64,000 nt of DNA, taken from assembly GCF_016892605.1 (NCBI RefSeq), contig NZ_JAFEMV010000001.1:930001-994000 (forward strand). Direction: 5' to 3'. A model generated the notes under the pieces. The model made no database searches, was not told the DNA's origin, and saw only the letters and a list, made by a program, of their open reading frames with translations. The position numbers were made by a program, and so were the translations under genes. Source of the DNA: Desemzia sp. RIT 804. GTDB taxonomy: Bacteria; Bacillota; Bacilli; Lactobacillales; Carnobacteriaceae. This document shows, piece after piece, positions 52,131 to 62,137 of the stretch (within the stretch, counting starts at the first letter, position 1; every line of letters begins with the position of its first letter).

Positions 52131-52529
52131 TTATCTTGCTTTTCGTTTGATTTTTCCTGTCCATTTTTTGTAGCCGCCTTTTAGTGTATAAAGGTCGGTG
52201 TATCCAGCTTTGCGCAATTTTAAGGCAGCACGTTTGCTGATAGTTTGATTATCATCGTAGAGATAAATTGGTTGATCCTTACGGAAATCAGTTATACGTT
52301 GTTTAAGCATAGAGTATGGAACATTTCGTGCTCCAAGAATATGCCCTGCATCAAATTCATCTTTCTCTCTGATATCAACTAATTGCACTTTTCGCAATCT
52401 CTTACTAAAATCTTCTTGCGGTAATTCCACAGATGCATTTTTTCGTCTGAAGTATTGTACTAGCTCATAAACACCCCAGGCAATGATAAAGCCCCATAAT
52501 ATATAATTTATAATTGTACTTGTATCCAA
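52131..52529 (-). CDS. Membrane-anchored rhodanese-like protein, active Cys missing
   Basis: A 132-aa protein with an N-terminal membrane segment (IINYILWGFIIAWGVYELV) and a rhodanese fold (VQLVDIREKDEFDAGHILGA, YTLKGGYKKWTG). In the active-site loop PIYLYDDNQTISKRAA, Asp replaces the usual catalytic Cys, so sulfur transfer is unlikely. It resembles YqhL of Bacillus and belongs to the glcK neighbourhood. Confidence 0.85.
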   Translation of the reverse strand: MDTSTIINYILWGFIIAWGVYELVQYFRRKNASVELPQEDFSKRLRKVQLVDIREKDEFDAGHILGARNVPYSMLKQRITDFRKDQPIYLYDDNQTISKRAALKLRKAGYTDLYTLKGGYKKWTGKIKRKAR

Positions 52530-52633
52530 AATCTAGTGAACCCCTTTCTTTACATCCTTGTTCACTCTTAATTTTACACAAGAACGCGTTAATTTACTAG
52601 AGGTTTTTTCTTGCTGTGAAGAGAATTGAGCAA

Positions 52634-53737
52634 TTAAAGAGCAATTAATTCATGAATTGTTTGATTTTCAATGTCGATCAACAATTCAAAACTCCAACCG
52701 TACAGACAATATTGGCCATTTTTAGAAATTAAAATTGGTGCCTCTTCCGGTACTTCTATAATGGGCTCGATTTTCCCTTCTTCAAAATCCAATTGAGCAA
52801 ATATGAATTCCCCTGGTTCTTCTTCAATAGAGACAGCTTTTTCTGCAAAAATACCATAAATTGAAGTGTTTCTTTCTGCTTGTGTTATGTGAGGGAATAA
52901 GATGCGCTTATTCATGGTGACTTTAGGAGCAACCATGAATCCAACATCTACTAAAAAGGGATATTGATACGTCAAAATGATTTCTTGATCGTTGAAATCA
53001 GAAGGAGTGAATTTGATGAAAGTATCTTCATGCAAAAAGAAATCTGAGACATAAGAATCCAACAGCAAAACTTCATCATTGCGAATATCCCCCATATACA
53101 ATTCCCCAGTTCCCAATGTAAAATCTTCCCCATTATCGACAAACAAATACAAGTTTTCAGAGTACCATTGTGGATTTAAAGACGCTGACTCTACAGTTGT
53201 GTACTCATTAGTCTCAATGTTCCAATTGTAAACAGCCGTATTGTTTTCTCCCTCGTAATAAGAAACAAAAGCGACGGCAGGATTTTGTGAATTGACATTT
53301 ATATCTACAAACCCATTGGCGTTGATGGGTAATTCTTGAATAGTATCCCCTTCATTATTTAAAACAACCAATGTTGACTTTGCATCTTTTACCTGTTGTA
53401 CAATCATTTTTTCTTCCTCTACAATGACAATTGAAGCTAAGATAAAAGAATCCGTTTCATAGAGCATGTCCAAAGAACCGGTAAGAATATTAAATGAGTA
53501 CAGTGAATCTCCATCTAGATCTCCCGCTTGAACAATGACTTCTTCTTCCGACTTCCAACCAATTATTTTACGAAATTCTTCTTTAGGTAGCGGAATCTGT
53601 GTAAACACAATTCCCTCTTCTGTTTCATCACCTTGGGTTGGTGTTTCCTCTTTGGATCGACAAGCACCTAAAAATAAAGCGACGATTAGAAGTAAAACCG
53701 ATATTTTACTAGTGGTTAAACGTATCATCATAATCAC
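52634..53737 (-). CDS. Lipoprotein of the YqgU type
   Basis: A lipoprotein of about 367 aa: signal peptide with lipobox LGAC (cleavage before Cys26), then a beta-propeller-like body with repeated strands (SLYSFNILTGSLDMLYETD, AVYNWNIETNEYTTVES). Size and position match Bacillus YqgU near glcK. The first codon may be GTG at 53737 or one of the following ATGs. The function is unknown. Confidence 0.75.
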   Translation of the reverse strand: MIMMIRLTTSKISVLLLIVALFLGACRSKEETPTQGDETEEGIVFTQIPLPKEEFRKIIGWKSEEEVIVQAGDLDGDSLYSFNILTGSLDMLYETDSFILASIVIVEEEKMIVQQVKDAKSTLVVLNNEGDTIQELPINANGFVDINVNSQNPAVAFVSYYEGENNTAVYNWNIETNEYTTVESASLNPQWYSENLYLFVDNGEDFTLGTGELYMGDIRNDEVLLLDSYVSDFFLHEDTFIKFTPSDFNDQEIILTYQYPFLVDVGFMVAPKVTMNKRILFPHITQAERNTSIYGIFAEKAVSIEEEPGEFIFAQLDFEEGKIEPIIEVPEEAPILISKNGQYCLYGWSFELLIDIENQTIHELIAL

Positions 53738-53876
53738 CCTGTTTTCAAAATTTCAATTACATTTCAATCTTGTCGCTTTTTTTACGCTCGTATAACATTC
53801 TAAACTCATTATAACATAGACATAATGCAGGACTCCTGGATTATGCCTATAACAACAGTAAATGATTAATTACAGC

Positions 53877-53912
53877 AAAAGAACCAAGGCTAAAAAAGCC
53901 TTGGTTCTTTTG
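53877..53912. terminator. Terminator of the glcK operon
   Basis: AAAAGAACCAAGGCT pairs with AGCCTTGGTTCTTTT around a 4-base loop, directly after the glcK stop. Confidence 0.85.
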
Positions 53913-53926
53913 CGTAAACCATTATA

Positions 53927-54895
53927 CTATTCCGCTACGGAAGCTCTTACTAGTGAACTAGCACCAATAACGCCTGCATCATTTCCTAAAATCGCTAAAC
54001 GGATTTTTGTGGATTTACGAATGGTTGGGAATGTATACTTTTCAAAATAAGGTTGGATTGTTTCAGTCAAAATTTCGCCAGCTTTCGAAACACCTCCACC
54101 TAAAACAATTGTAGAAGGATTTAGGATATTGGCTAAGTGAGAAGAAGCTAATCCTAAATAATAGGCAACTTTATCAACAACCATTACAGCTAGCGGGTCT
54201 TTTTCTTTAGCTAAATCAAAAACATCTTTTGCAGTAATCAATTGGCCATCATCAATGATGTATTTTAATTTTGACTCTCCAGCAAAAACATCTGATAGAT
54301 CTCTTGCCAAATGAACCACGCCAGTAGCGCTAGCAACAGTCTCTAAACAACCTGTTTTACCGCATGTACATTGATAGCCGTCTGGTTCTACCGTAATATG
54401 TCCAACTTCACCTGCTGCACCAATAGATCCATGTACTAATTTTTCCCCTACTATAATTCCGCCACCGACACCAGTACCAAGAGTTAGAAAAACAACGTTT
54501 GGATCACTTTCTCCAGCGCCTCTCCAAGCTTCACCTAAAGCTGCAACATTTGCATCATTGTCTATAAAAAACGGAATATGTGTTCCTGCTTCAATCTGCT
54601 CTCTTAGAGGTTGCAGTGTCTTCCAATTTAGATTATATGCTCCGATAACGGTTCCATTTATAGCATCAACAGTCCCAGGAGAACCCATTCCAATCCCTAC
54701 GAAATCCTCTGATGTCATACCATACATATTCATATGTTTGTTGATCGAATCAATAATAGAAGGAACGATTTTTGTACCCTCTTCAGAAATATCTGTTTCA
54801 ATACTCCATTTTTGTTGAATTTCTCCTTCTTCTGTTAAAATAGCAAATTTAACCGTTGTACCACCTAAGTCGATTCCAATAATTTTTTTTGACAT
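53927..54895 (-). CDS. glcK: ROK-family glucokinase
   Basis: A 322-aa enzyme phosphorylating glucose with ATP; the ATG at 54895 follows GGAGGAATACAT. Motifs: ATP-binding GIDLGGTTVKFAI, the ROK zinc site CTCGKTGCLE, and TLGTGVGGGIIVG. Gene order rpmG-yqgN-gluP-yqgQ-glcK is that of Bacillus. Confidence 0.94.
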   Translation of the reverse strand: MSKKIIGIDLGGTTVKFAILTEEGEIQQKWSIETDISEEGTKIVPSIIDSINKHMNMYGMTSEDFVGIGMGSPGTVDAINGTVIGAYNLNWKTLQPLREQIEAGTHIPFFIDNDANVAALGEAWRGAGESDPNVVFLTLGTGVGGGIIVGEKLVHGSIGAAGEVGHITVEPDGYQCTCGKTGCLETVASATGVVHLARDLSDVFAGESKLKYIIDDGQLITAKDVFDLAKEKDPLAVMVVDKVAYYLGLASSHLANILNPSTIVLGGGVSKAGEILTETIQPYFEKYTFPTIRKSTKIRLAILGNDAGVIGASSLVRASVAE

Positions 54896-54918
54896 ATGTA
54901 TTCCTCCATACTGATTAG

Positions 54919-55143
54919 TTATTTTTTTCGTTCCATTCTTTCTTGTTCCCATTGATGCTCTTTTTTTAGTATTGCCATAGCCGATAAAAATACAGGTTGT
55001 TCAATCAAATGATTTTGATGGATCTTTCGTAATTCGTCCATCATCAGTTCCAGATCCCAAAGTCTTTCGCCAACATGTACAAAAATTCCGTAACGTTTCA
55101 ATAGTTGTTGCACATCATAAACACTTTTCAAGGAGTGGTTCAT
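54919..55143 (-). CDS. yqgQ: YqgQ-family protein
   Basis: A 74-aa helical protein (DUF910; SVYDVQQLLKRYGIFVHVGE, RLWDLELMMDELRKIHQNHL). The ATG at 55143 lies 2 bp after the rhomboid stop with GGAGTG inside that gene's end. It is in the order gluP-yqgQ-glcK. Function unknown. Confidence 0.88.
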   Translation of the reverse strand: MNHSLKSVYDVQQLLKRYGIFVHVGERLWDLELMMDELRKIHQNHLIEQPVFLSAMAILKKEHQWEQERMERKK

Positions 55144-55145
55144 AT

Positions 55146-55847
55146 TTAAAACACTCCTAAAGTGCGTACATAACCTATTATCAACAAAACAACTACCAAT
55201 CCGGTAAAAATCGCTCCATATAGTAACCGTTTCTTTCTCCATCTTGGTAATGGATTTTGGACACTTATAGCCGTCGACACTAAAAACCCTCCTGCTAAGC
55301 CTCCTAAGTGGCCTGCTAAATCAACAGAAGAACTGAAAAATCCAAAGACTAAATTAATGACGATCAATGTACTGAAATTTCGAGCCATTTGCTGGATCGC
55401 TGGATTATTCGTATATGTTTTACCTAAAAATAACGTGGCTCCAAATAAACCAAACAAACTCGTGCTCGCTCCTGCTGAAACAGAAAAGGCATTAAGTGCA
55501 AAACTAGCTGCATTACCTGCTATTCCGCTTAAAAGATAAATCAAAGCAAAACGCCAATGTCCTAAAGTATCCTCCAATTGGATTCCAAGAAAATATAAAA
55601 TAATCGAATTCATCAGCAAATGCATCCAACCAATATGAAGGAATATAGGGGTCACCAACCTCCACCATTGACCTCCAACAAGTAGAGGATTAAATTTAGC
55701 TCCGTACTTGATCAACGTGAGCGTATTCGTACTTCCTCCATCAAAAGTCATTAAAATAAACAACAGTATTTGAAGCCCTAAAAAAGTGTACGTGACAATC
55801 GGTTTCCTCAAGAAGCGTTTTATTTTCATTTGAGTTTGGTAATTCAT
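55146..55847 (-). CDS. gluP: Rhomboid-family intramembrane serine protease
   Basis: A 233-aa protein with six to seven membrane segments. Catalytic Ser is in GASTSLFGLFG and His in LAGHLGGLAGGF, with the early WRLVTPIFLHIGWMHLLMNS. It is shorter than Bacillus GluP, lacking the long N-terminal and TPR extensions. It cleaves membrane proteins within the bilayer. Confidence 0.92.
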   Translation of the reverse strand: MNYQTQMKIKRFLRKPIVTYTFLGLQILLFILMTFDGGSTNTLTLIKYGAKFNPLLVGGQWWRLVTPIFLHIGWMHLLMNSIILYFLGIQLEDTLGHWRFALIYLLSGIAGNAASFALNAFSVSAGASTSLFGLFGATLFLGKTYTNNPAIQQMARNFSTLIVINLVFGFFSSSVDLAGHLGGLAGGFLVSTAISVQNPLPRWRKKRLLYGAIFTGLVVVLLIIGYVRTLGVF

Positions 55848-55937
55848 ATATCGGACTCCGTTCTCACTTATATTTTACATTTATTCATCTTTTCAATTCT
55901 CTATTATAGCACAAAGTGATCTTCACAAAATGCTAAA

Positions 55938-56522
55938 CTAAAATTTTTGTTCAGTCATTTGAAAAGCTGGCGTTTGAATAACCATTTCTTCTGTAATCAA
56001 AACATCCATTGGCACATCAAAAGATTCAGGGTTCCAAAAATCGATTTGCTGCTCTTTTAACACTAGAGCCATTTTTGTCCCTGAGAATTCAGCTAAAAAC
56101 CGATCGTAATATCCACCACCAAAACCAATACGGTAGCCATCTTTTGAAAAAGCTAGCCCTGGTACGATCACTAAATCAATGGCTTCTTTGGTGATTGATT
56201 TTAATGTAGGATCAGGTTCAAGAAGCCCAAATGAAGAGGTTATCATATGTGTATTTTCGTTAAACAAGACGAAATCCATAATACGATTTTTTTTAGCTCT
56301 TGGCATCACAATGGTTTTATTCGTTCTCCAGGCTTCCTCCACTATAGGCATAGTATCTAATTCAAATCCTTGAGCCATGGTTAATGCTATGGTCGAAGCT
56401 TCTTGCCAATAACGCGAGCGATAAAGATGATGATAAATTTTTTCTTCTGCTTCTTGCTTTTTAGCTCCGCTCAGGCTTTTTAAAGCAGCAATTTTTTCTT
56501 TTCGAATGTTTTTTTTATCCAC
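55938..56522 (-). CDS. yqgN: 5-formyltetrahydrofolate cyclo-ligase
   Basis: About 194 aa; the GTG at 56522 is preferred because GGAG lies 5 bp upstream (the frame is open to 56663). Motifs: the ATP site and FGGGYYDRFLA near the C-terminus (YRIGFGGGYYDRFL) with DLVIVPGLAF. It converts 5-formyl-THF to 5,10-methenyl-THF. Confidence 0.9.
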   Translation of the reverse strand: MDKKNIRKEKIAALKSLSGAKKQEAEEKIYHHLYRSRYWQEASTIALTMAQGFELDTMPIVEEAWRTNKTIVMPRAKKNRIMDFVLFNENTHMITSSFGLLEPDPTLKSITKEAIDLVIVPGLAFSKDGYRIGFGGGYYDRFLAEFSGTKMALVLKEQQIDFWNPESFDVPMDVLITEEMVIQTPAFQMTEQKF

Positions 56523-56777
56523 TATTTCTCCACTTTCCTTTCTTAACGGTGTTTCATAAACCATTCTTGCACAGGTTTCTTTACTCCACATTCTCAGTAT
56601 AGCAAAAAAGGAACCGGTATAAATCCCCCTAGTTCCTTTTTTTATGTGATCATTATCGTTCAAATTTATAAAATCGACTCATGAACCAAATTAACCCTAC
56701 GACTCTTTGAATAAACCAACTAGTCATAGGGTTAAATTTATACGGTAAGTCATACATTTCTCCATGTTTTAACTAAA
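56523..56777. other. Spacer with terminator-like hairpin
   Basis: No separate gene is called here. TTAACCCTA (near 56691) and TAGGGTTAA (near 56728) form a stem that could end the rpmG transcript. Confidence 0.45.
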
Positions 56778-56927
56778 TTATTTAGTTTCACGGTGTAGAG
56801 TTACGCGACGTTCGCGTGGGCAGTATTTTTTAAATTCAACACGGTCCGGATTGTTACGTTTGTTTTTCTTTGAGATGTAATTACGTTCTTTACATTCAGT
56901 ACATTCCATTGTGATGTTTACGCGCAT
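56778..56927 (-). CDS. rpmG: Ribosomal protein L33 (RpmGA type)
   Basis: A 49-aa protein [20 protein letters not shown]...[18 protein letters not shown]. The first CxxC (CTEC) is present and the second has only one Cys, as in Bacillus RpmGA. GGAGG precedes the ATG. It leads the yqgN-gluP cluster. Confidence 0.95.
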   Translation of the reverse strand: MRVNITMECTECKERNYISKKNKRNNPDRVEFKKYCPRERRVTLHRETK

Positions 56928-57049
56928 GATTTTCCCTCCAAGCATTAAACAATATTTGAAGATAGTTATTTATCCAATCTTCCGACCTGATAATGATACC
57001 ATTTTTTTATATTAGATTCCAGTATTTTTTTATTCTTTGTAAAGTTTTT

Positions 57050-58699
57050 TTACTTTACATAAAGAGAAGAATCTAATTTAACGACAAAAGTTTCATAGGG
57101 AGCAAGACGAAGTTGCTGTAAATCATAACGTTTATGTGTTGTGCTGTTGCTGATAATCGGTTCTAAATCTGTCGCCACCTCAGTGAATTGGACTTCATTG
57201 ACTTGTTCGCTAAAATTGGCGACGATCAACCAGGTCTCTCCCTGGAAAGTTCTAGTATAAGCAAACAAAGAAGCATCCTCTTCAGCCAATAATTGGTAAT
57301 TTCCATAAACCATAATGGGGTTTACTTTTCTCAATTGTATCAACTTTTGATAACAATAAAAAATAGAATCCTGATCAGTTAATGCTTTCTCTACGTTAAT
57401 AGTCGTATAATTTGGATTCACCGGTAACCAAGGATGGCCAGTCGTAAAACCTGCTTCTTTAGAATCATCCCATTGCATAGGAGTACGGGCGTTATCCCTT
57501 CCTTTAGTATTGATAGCAGCCAAAATAGCTTCTTCGCTATACCCTTCTGCCAAGCGCTCTTGGTACATGTTTTTCGTTTCTACATCATCCGCTTGAGAGA
57601 TGTCCGTTAAGACAATATTTGTCATACCGATTTCTTCCCCTTGATAAATATACGGAGTGCCTTTCATCATATGCAGTAAAATAGCAAACATTTTCGCGCT
57701 CTCTACACGGTATTTTTGATCATTTCCCCATCTTGAAACAATTCTTGGCTGATCGTGGTTGTTCCAAAACAAACTATTCCATCCCTCGTTTTGAAGTTCC
57801 ATTTGCCATGTAGAAAGAACTTGTTTTAATTCCACAACAGACAGCGGTCTCAAATCCCATTTTGATTTTCCTGGTTGTTGGTCTAAAACCATGTGTTCAA
57901 ATTGAAATACCATAGACAATTCATTACGTTCGGCGCCAGAAAAAAGTTTTGCTTGTTGGGGTGTAGCTGAATTTGTTTCTCCCACCGTCATCACATCATA
58001 TTTTCCAAAAGTCTCGCGATTCATTTCTTGTAAATATTCGTGCAGTTGAGGTCCATGAGCTGTAATTTCTCGGTCTGGCAACTTACCGACCAACTCAATG
58101 ACGTCTAATCGGAATCCGCCGATCCCTTTTTCCAGCCAAAAATTCATCATATCGTATATCTCGTAACGCATTTGTTTATTTTCCCAGTTTAAATCTGGTT
58201 GGCGTTTACTGAATAGATGCATAAAGTATTGATCAGTTTCTTCATCATATTCCCAAGCAGAACCACTGAAAACAGAGCCTAGACCATTTGGTACGCCACC
58301 ATCTCGTGGATCTCTCCAAATATAATACTCGCGATAAGGATTTTGCTTGGATTTTTTAGCTTCAATAAACCAAGCGTGTTCGTCAGAAGTGTGGTTAACA
58401 ACTAAATCCATCACTAAATGAATACTTCTTTTTTTAGCCTCTACTATAAGTCGATCCATATCCTCCATCGTTCCAAATTCATCCATGATAGCGTAATAAT
58501 CACTGATATCGTATCCATTATCATCGTTAGGAGATTCATATACAGGGCTAAGCCAAATAACATTGATACCTAATTGCTCAAGGTAATCCAATCGTTGAAT
58601 GATTCCTTGAATATCCCCAACTCCATCTCCATTGCTGTCTTGAAAACTTCTAGGATAGATTTGGTACACTACTGCATTTTTCCACCATTTTTTGTCCAT
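57050..58699 (-). CDS. GH13 alpha-glucosidase (oligo-1,6-glucosidase/DexB type)
   Basis: A 549-aa glycosidase; the ATG at 58699 follows AAGGAGTTTACT. Conserved regions: DLVVNHTS, GFRLDVIELV (nucleophile Asp), MTVGETNSA (acid Glu) and NNHDQPR. ERNELSMVFQFEHM suggests an oligo-1,6-glucosidase or glucan 1,6-alpha-glucosidase acting on short alpha-1,6 sugars. No signal peptide, so it is cytoplasmic. It stands alone. Confidence 0.9.
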   Translation of the reverse strand: MDKKWWKNAVVYQIYPRSFQDSNGDGVGDIQGIIQRLDYLEQLGINVIWLSPVYESPNDDNGYDISDYYAIMDEFGTMEDMDRLIVEAKKRSIHLVMDLVVNHTSDEHAWFIEAKKSKQNPYREYYIWRDPRDGGVPNGLGSVFSGSAWEYDEETDQYFMHLFSKRQPDLNWENKQMRYEIYDMMNFWLEKGIGGFRLDVIELVGKLPDREITAHGPQLHEYLQEMNRETFGKYDVMTVGETNSATPQQAKLFSGAERNELSMVFQFEHMVLDQQPGKSKWDLRPLSVVELKQVLSTWQMELQNEGWNSLFWNNHDQPRIVSRWGNDQKYRVESAKMFAILLHMMKGTPYIYQGEEIGMTNIVLTDISQADDVETKNMYQERLAEGYSEEAILAAINTKGRDNARTPMQWDDSKEAGFTTGHPWLPVNPNYTTINVEKALTDQDSIFYCYQKLIQLRKVNPIMVYGNYQLLAEEDASLFAYTRTFQGETWLIVANFSEQVNEVQFTEVATDLEPIISNSTTHKRYDLQQLRLAPYETFVVKLDSSLYVK

Positions 58700-58887
58700 A
58701 GTAAACTCCTTGTGTATTTTTGATAAGGCTTTCAAATGTATTTTAACACAACTTTTAAAACGAGAGGGCTTTTTTTCAAAATGGATGAAAATCACGAAAT
58801 TATATTAAGTTTTATTTACAACATAGGTTTTGTGACAATATTGTGGTAAACTTTTTTGTGGAAGTAAAATATAAAGAGGTGAATTAA

Positions 58888-59238
58888 ATGGATTTATGGA
58901 TTATTGTGATTGTCCTACTTGTTATTGCAATAGCTTTGGTTGTCTGGTCTTTCTACAAACAAGATAATGGCGAAAAAGTACAAGAAGAGTTTGAAGAATT
59001 ATCTTTGCAGTGGCTGCAAGAAATCAATCATTTGAAAAAACGAGTAACGTTGCTTGAGTCAGAACTAAATATTCAATCTGAAGAATTGCCTTTATCTGAT
59101 AAAGTACATGATGTATTAAGAAAACACATTATCACTTTGTACACACAAGGTGCCGCACCAGAGGACATTTCTAGTCAAACACGTTTATCTGAAAAAACGG
59201 TTCAATCTGTTATCGATGAATATGTTTTAGAAGCCTAA
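58888..59238 (+). CDS. Membrane-anchored protein with C-terminal HTH-like helix pair
   Basis: A 116-aa protein: one membrane segment (3-23), a coiled-coil region (35-65), and a C-terminal region resembling a small HTH (DVLRKHIITLYTQGAAPEDI, SSQTRLSEKTVQSVIDEYV). It lies 21 bp before the MltG-like gene, likely one operon. Family unknown to me. Confidence 0.65.
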   Translation: MDLWIIVIVLLVIAIALVVWSFYKQDNGEKVQEEFEELSLQWLQEINHLKKRVTLLESELNIQSEELPLSDKVHDVLRKHIITLYTQGAAPEDISSQTRLSEKTVQSVIDEYVLEA

Positions 59239-59259
59239 TCAATCAAGGAGGTACATAGT

Positions 59260-59787
59260 ATGAGTAAACCAGCATTACGATTCTTGTCGTTAGGTTTCTT
59301 GGTATCTGCACTTATTCTTGCAAGTTATCGTTCGTTCTTTTATGAATCTCAATCAGCTGATGCAACAGATGCTTCAACTGAATTGACTCAAGAAGATGAA
59401 ACTTATAAAGCCAAATATGAGAGTCTGCTTGCAGAAACTGAACTTGCAAAAATGGAAAGCGAATACGCTGTAGACGAACAAGATAGTGAAACTACTGATG
59501 AAGAAGCTACTGAAGAGAGTTCTGAGAATGATGCTGAAGAATCAAGCAGCACTGAAGAAGAAACTTCATCTGAAGCCACTACAGCTACAATTATTATCAA
59601 TAACGGTGATCCAAGCAGTATTGCAGCTCGTCAGTTGCAAGAGCAAGGCATTATCGAAGATTCTGCTGAGTTCGATAATTTCTTAGAAGATAACAACTTA
59701 TCTAACTTAATTCGACCTGGTACTTTCACGATTGAAAGCGGCATGTCATTCCAAGAAATTGCAGACATTTTATCAAGTGAAAATTAA
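59260..59787 (+). CDS. Membrane-anchored MltG/YceG-like small protein
   Basis: A 175-aa protein with an N-terminal signal anchor, a Glu/Ser/Thr-rich stretch (65-108) and a C-terminal domain of about 65 residues (ATIIINNGDPSSIAARQLQE, QGIIEDSAEFDNFL, IRPGTFTIESGMSFQEIADI). This resembles the LysM-like subdomain of MltG (YceG), but the catalytic transglycosylase part is missing. It probably sits at the wall. Confidence 0.75.
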   Translation: MSKPALRFLSLGFLVSALILASYRSFFYESQSADATDASTELTQEDETYKAKYESLLAETELAKMESEYAVDEQDSETTDEEATEESSENDAEESSSTEEETSSEATTATIIINNGDPSSIAARQLQEQGIIEDSAEFDNFLEDNNLSNLIRPGTFTIESGMSFQEIADILSSEN

Positions 59788-59809
59788 TTTTCACAGCATT
59801 AATGATATC

Positions 59810-59848
59810 AAAAAAGACAAGCCCATGATTTATGGACTTGTCTTTTTT
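59810..59848. terminator. Bidirectional terminator
   Basis: AAAAAAGACAAG pairs with CTTGTCTTTTTT; inner CCAT with ATGG. It overlaps the stop codon of the converging penicillin-binding protein. Confidence 0.88.
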
Positions 59849-61940
59849 ATTCTGTGTCTTCAGAAGATTCAGTTGTATCCTCATCAGGAGTTACTTCCCT
59901 GTATTCGCCTACTTTAAAATACGCATCCATGACTTTTCTTGCCGTGATAACATTTTCATAGTTCGTATTATTAAGAGGTAAATAAGGAACGACTACTGAA
60001 ATAGCAATTTCTGGGTCATCGTAAGGGGCATAACCCACATAGGTTTTAGTAATCACAGAATCACCACTATAGGACGTCTGTGCTGTTCCTGTTTTTCCTG
60101 CAGATTCATATTCCGCGCCTATAAAACGTGAACGAGCCGAACCGTTAGCTCCGTGTACTACTTGATAGAATCCTTGTTGCACTCGTTCCATTGCTTCAGG
60201 ATCAACATTGACGGTATTTAAAATCTTAGGCTCCAATTGGGTTTCAATAGTTCCCAATTCTCCGTCTTCACCTGTCGACCAAATCTCGTCGACCAGTCTA
60301 AGAGCCAGTCGTGTTCCTCCATTAGCAATAGTTGAAACATACTGAAGTAATTGGATTGGCGTATAAGTATCATATTGTCCAAAACCATAAAACATTGCTG
60401 AACCGGCGTTTGGATCTGGTCCAACATACCCTGTAGCTTCGCCGGGTAAGTCTATTCCAGTTTCCACACCTAAACCAAATTGATTAAAGTACTGTCTCAA
60501 TTTAGCAATAACTTGATTTACATTGATCGTTGCTTTTCCACTGCTGATACTGTATTGTCCGCCCATTCTTAATACCAATTTTGCCATATAAACGTTTGAC
60601 GAGACTTCCAAAGCTTGAATGTCATTTACCGCAACGCTGCCGCTCCGGTTAAAGACCGAACTAATCGGCTGAGAACCACTTAATCTCATCGGTGCATCGA
60701 CGATAACATTATCATCATATGTTAGGGCCCCATCCATATAACCTGCTAAAATGGTAGCCCCCTTAACAGCTGATCCCATTTCAAAAGCTCGATTGATGTT
60801 GTGTAATGCAGCGTCCTCTATCTTACCTGTTTCAGTGTTGTACTCTTTTCCGACTAGACCCAATATTTTACCAGTTTTAGGATCGGCGGCAGTAATGTAA
60901 ATACTGTTGTTATGTCCCTGCCTTTTCCCTAAAGCTTCTATGGCAATTTCTTCTAAAGTTTTTTGGAAATCCATATCAATCGTCATCACTAAATTGTCGC
61001 CTTTTTCACCAGCATATTGTTCAATGGTTTCAATAATATCTCCATTGTTGTTGGTTTGGGTCTCTGATTTAGATTTTGAACCATTGAGTACTGTCTCATA
61101 TTCCTTTTCTAGCTGGCTATTACCCACCCGGTCGTTTCTTGCATATCCTCTAGCTAAATAAGTGGATAATTGGCTTTCCGGCACACCTTTTTCTTCTGTA
61201 GTAACTTCTCCAAGAATACTTTTCAGCATCCCTTCTTGTGGGTAATTCCGTACCCAATCCGTCCCAGTATCTACACCTGGTAATGAACTTAAGTGTTCAC
61301 TGACTAATGCTATTTCTTGGTCCGTCACATTTTCATTTTTAATATTGATTGTCGTTAAGGCATAAGCACCATTCATTTTTTTGAAGATAGCTGCTGCCTC
61401 AATTTCCAAATCAGACATTTGAGCAATGTCTTCATCTGTTACTTTGGAAATCTGAGTTTGATAAAATTCTGATCCACTTAGTTTCAATTCATTTTCAGTT
61501 AATCTTTCGTTTATTTCTTCTTCATTCAGAACTAGCCAAAAGTCTTGCAAATCTCTAGCAGTAATATCGAATTCACTTTCATTTTCTATTCTGACTTTAT
61601 TTGGCATGTCGATCACAGCCGCTAGATCTAACGCTATTTTTGCCATGTCTTCGGAAGAAACTCCTTGTCCACGAGTATACGTGATCGTTTGTACAGCAGT
61701 ATTCCCTACTAATTTACGGTGATTGGCATCAAATATTTCCCCGCGAGGAACATTTCCTGTCGCTAAAGTAGTTTCTGTTCGAGCAACTTCCGCTTCAAAT
61801 TCTTCACCACTCACAATTTGCAAATAACCCAGCCTTAAAATAAGTAAAGCAAAGCAAACAAATACACCTGCAAACAATATGTTAAGTCTTAAAGGAATAT
61901 GCGACTTATTCTTTGATTGTTTTTTTTGATTTGATTTCAC
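59847..61940 (-). CDS. Class B penicillin-binding protein 2
   Basis: A 697-aa transpeptidase: N-terminal cytoplasmic basic tail, one membrane segment (about 19-40), dimerisation domain, and catalytic domain with the Ser-x-x-Lys motif SAVK (in FEMGSAVKGATILAGYMDG), SSN (EVSSNVYMAKL) and KTGT (SAGKTGTAQTS). It cross-links peptidoglycan in division or elongation (PBP2B-like). It converges on the MltG-like gene. Confidence 0.92.
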   Translation of the reverse strand: MKSNQKKQSKNKSHIPLRLNILFAGVFVCFALLILRLGYLQIVSGEEFEAEVARTETTLATGNVPRGEIFDANHRKLVGNTAVQTITYTRGQGVSSEDMAKIALDLAAVIDMPNKVRIENESEFDITARDLQDFWLVLNEEEINERLTENELKLSGSEFYQTQISKVTDEDIAQMSDLEIEAAAIFKKMNGAYALTTINIKNENVTDQEIALVSEHLSSLPGVDTGTDWVRNYPQEGMLKSILGEVTTEEKGVPESQLSTYLARGYARNDRVGNSQLEKEYETVLNGSKSKSETQTNNNGDIIETIEQYAGEKGDNLVMTIDMDFQKTLEEIAIEALGKRQGHNNSIYITAADPKTGKILGLVGKEYNTETGKIEDAALHNINRAFEMGSAVKGATILAGYMDGALTYDDNVIVDAPMRLSGSQPISSVFNRSGSVAVNDIQALEVSSNVYMAKLVLRMGGQYSISSGKATINVNQVIAKLRQYFNQFGLGVETGIDLPGEATGYVGPDPNAGSAMFYGFGQYDTYTPIQLLQYVSTIANGGTRLALRLVDEIWSTGEDGELGTIETQLEPKILNTVNVDPEAMERVQQGFYQVVHGANGSARSRFIGAEYESAGKTGTAQTSYSGDSVITKTYVGYAPYDDPEIAISVVVPYLPLNNTNYENVITARKVMDAYFKVGEYREVTPDEDTTESSEDTE

Positions 61941-62137
61941 GTGAACACCTTCCTGTTAAATAGAACTGCGTATATTGTAACAGATAATCTAGTCTTTAAC
62001 CATAAACACAAGAAAGTTTTAAATTTGAACACATTATTGGATTTGAGATCGTAAAAACTTTTTTCATGATTCGATTATTTCTCCTGCTCGAATATGCTAT
62101 TCTAGGAGTAAGCAATTTTTACTTGGGGTGATCAATC
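61941..62137. promoter_or_regulatory. Divergent promoter region
   Basis: No gene is seen. The spacer separates the divergently transcribed penicillin-binding protein and YfhO-like genes; the region just before 62138 contains a GGGGTG ribosome binding site. Confidence 0.45.

Noticed and set aside
56778-56927. L33 with an incomplete zinc ribbon as an oddity.
   Set aside because: Bacillus RpmGA has the same single Cys in the second half, so this is the normal form.
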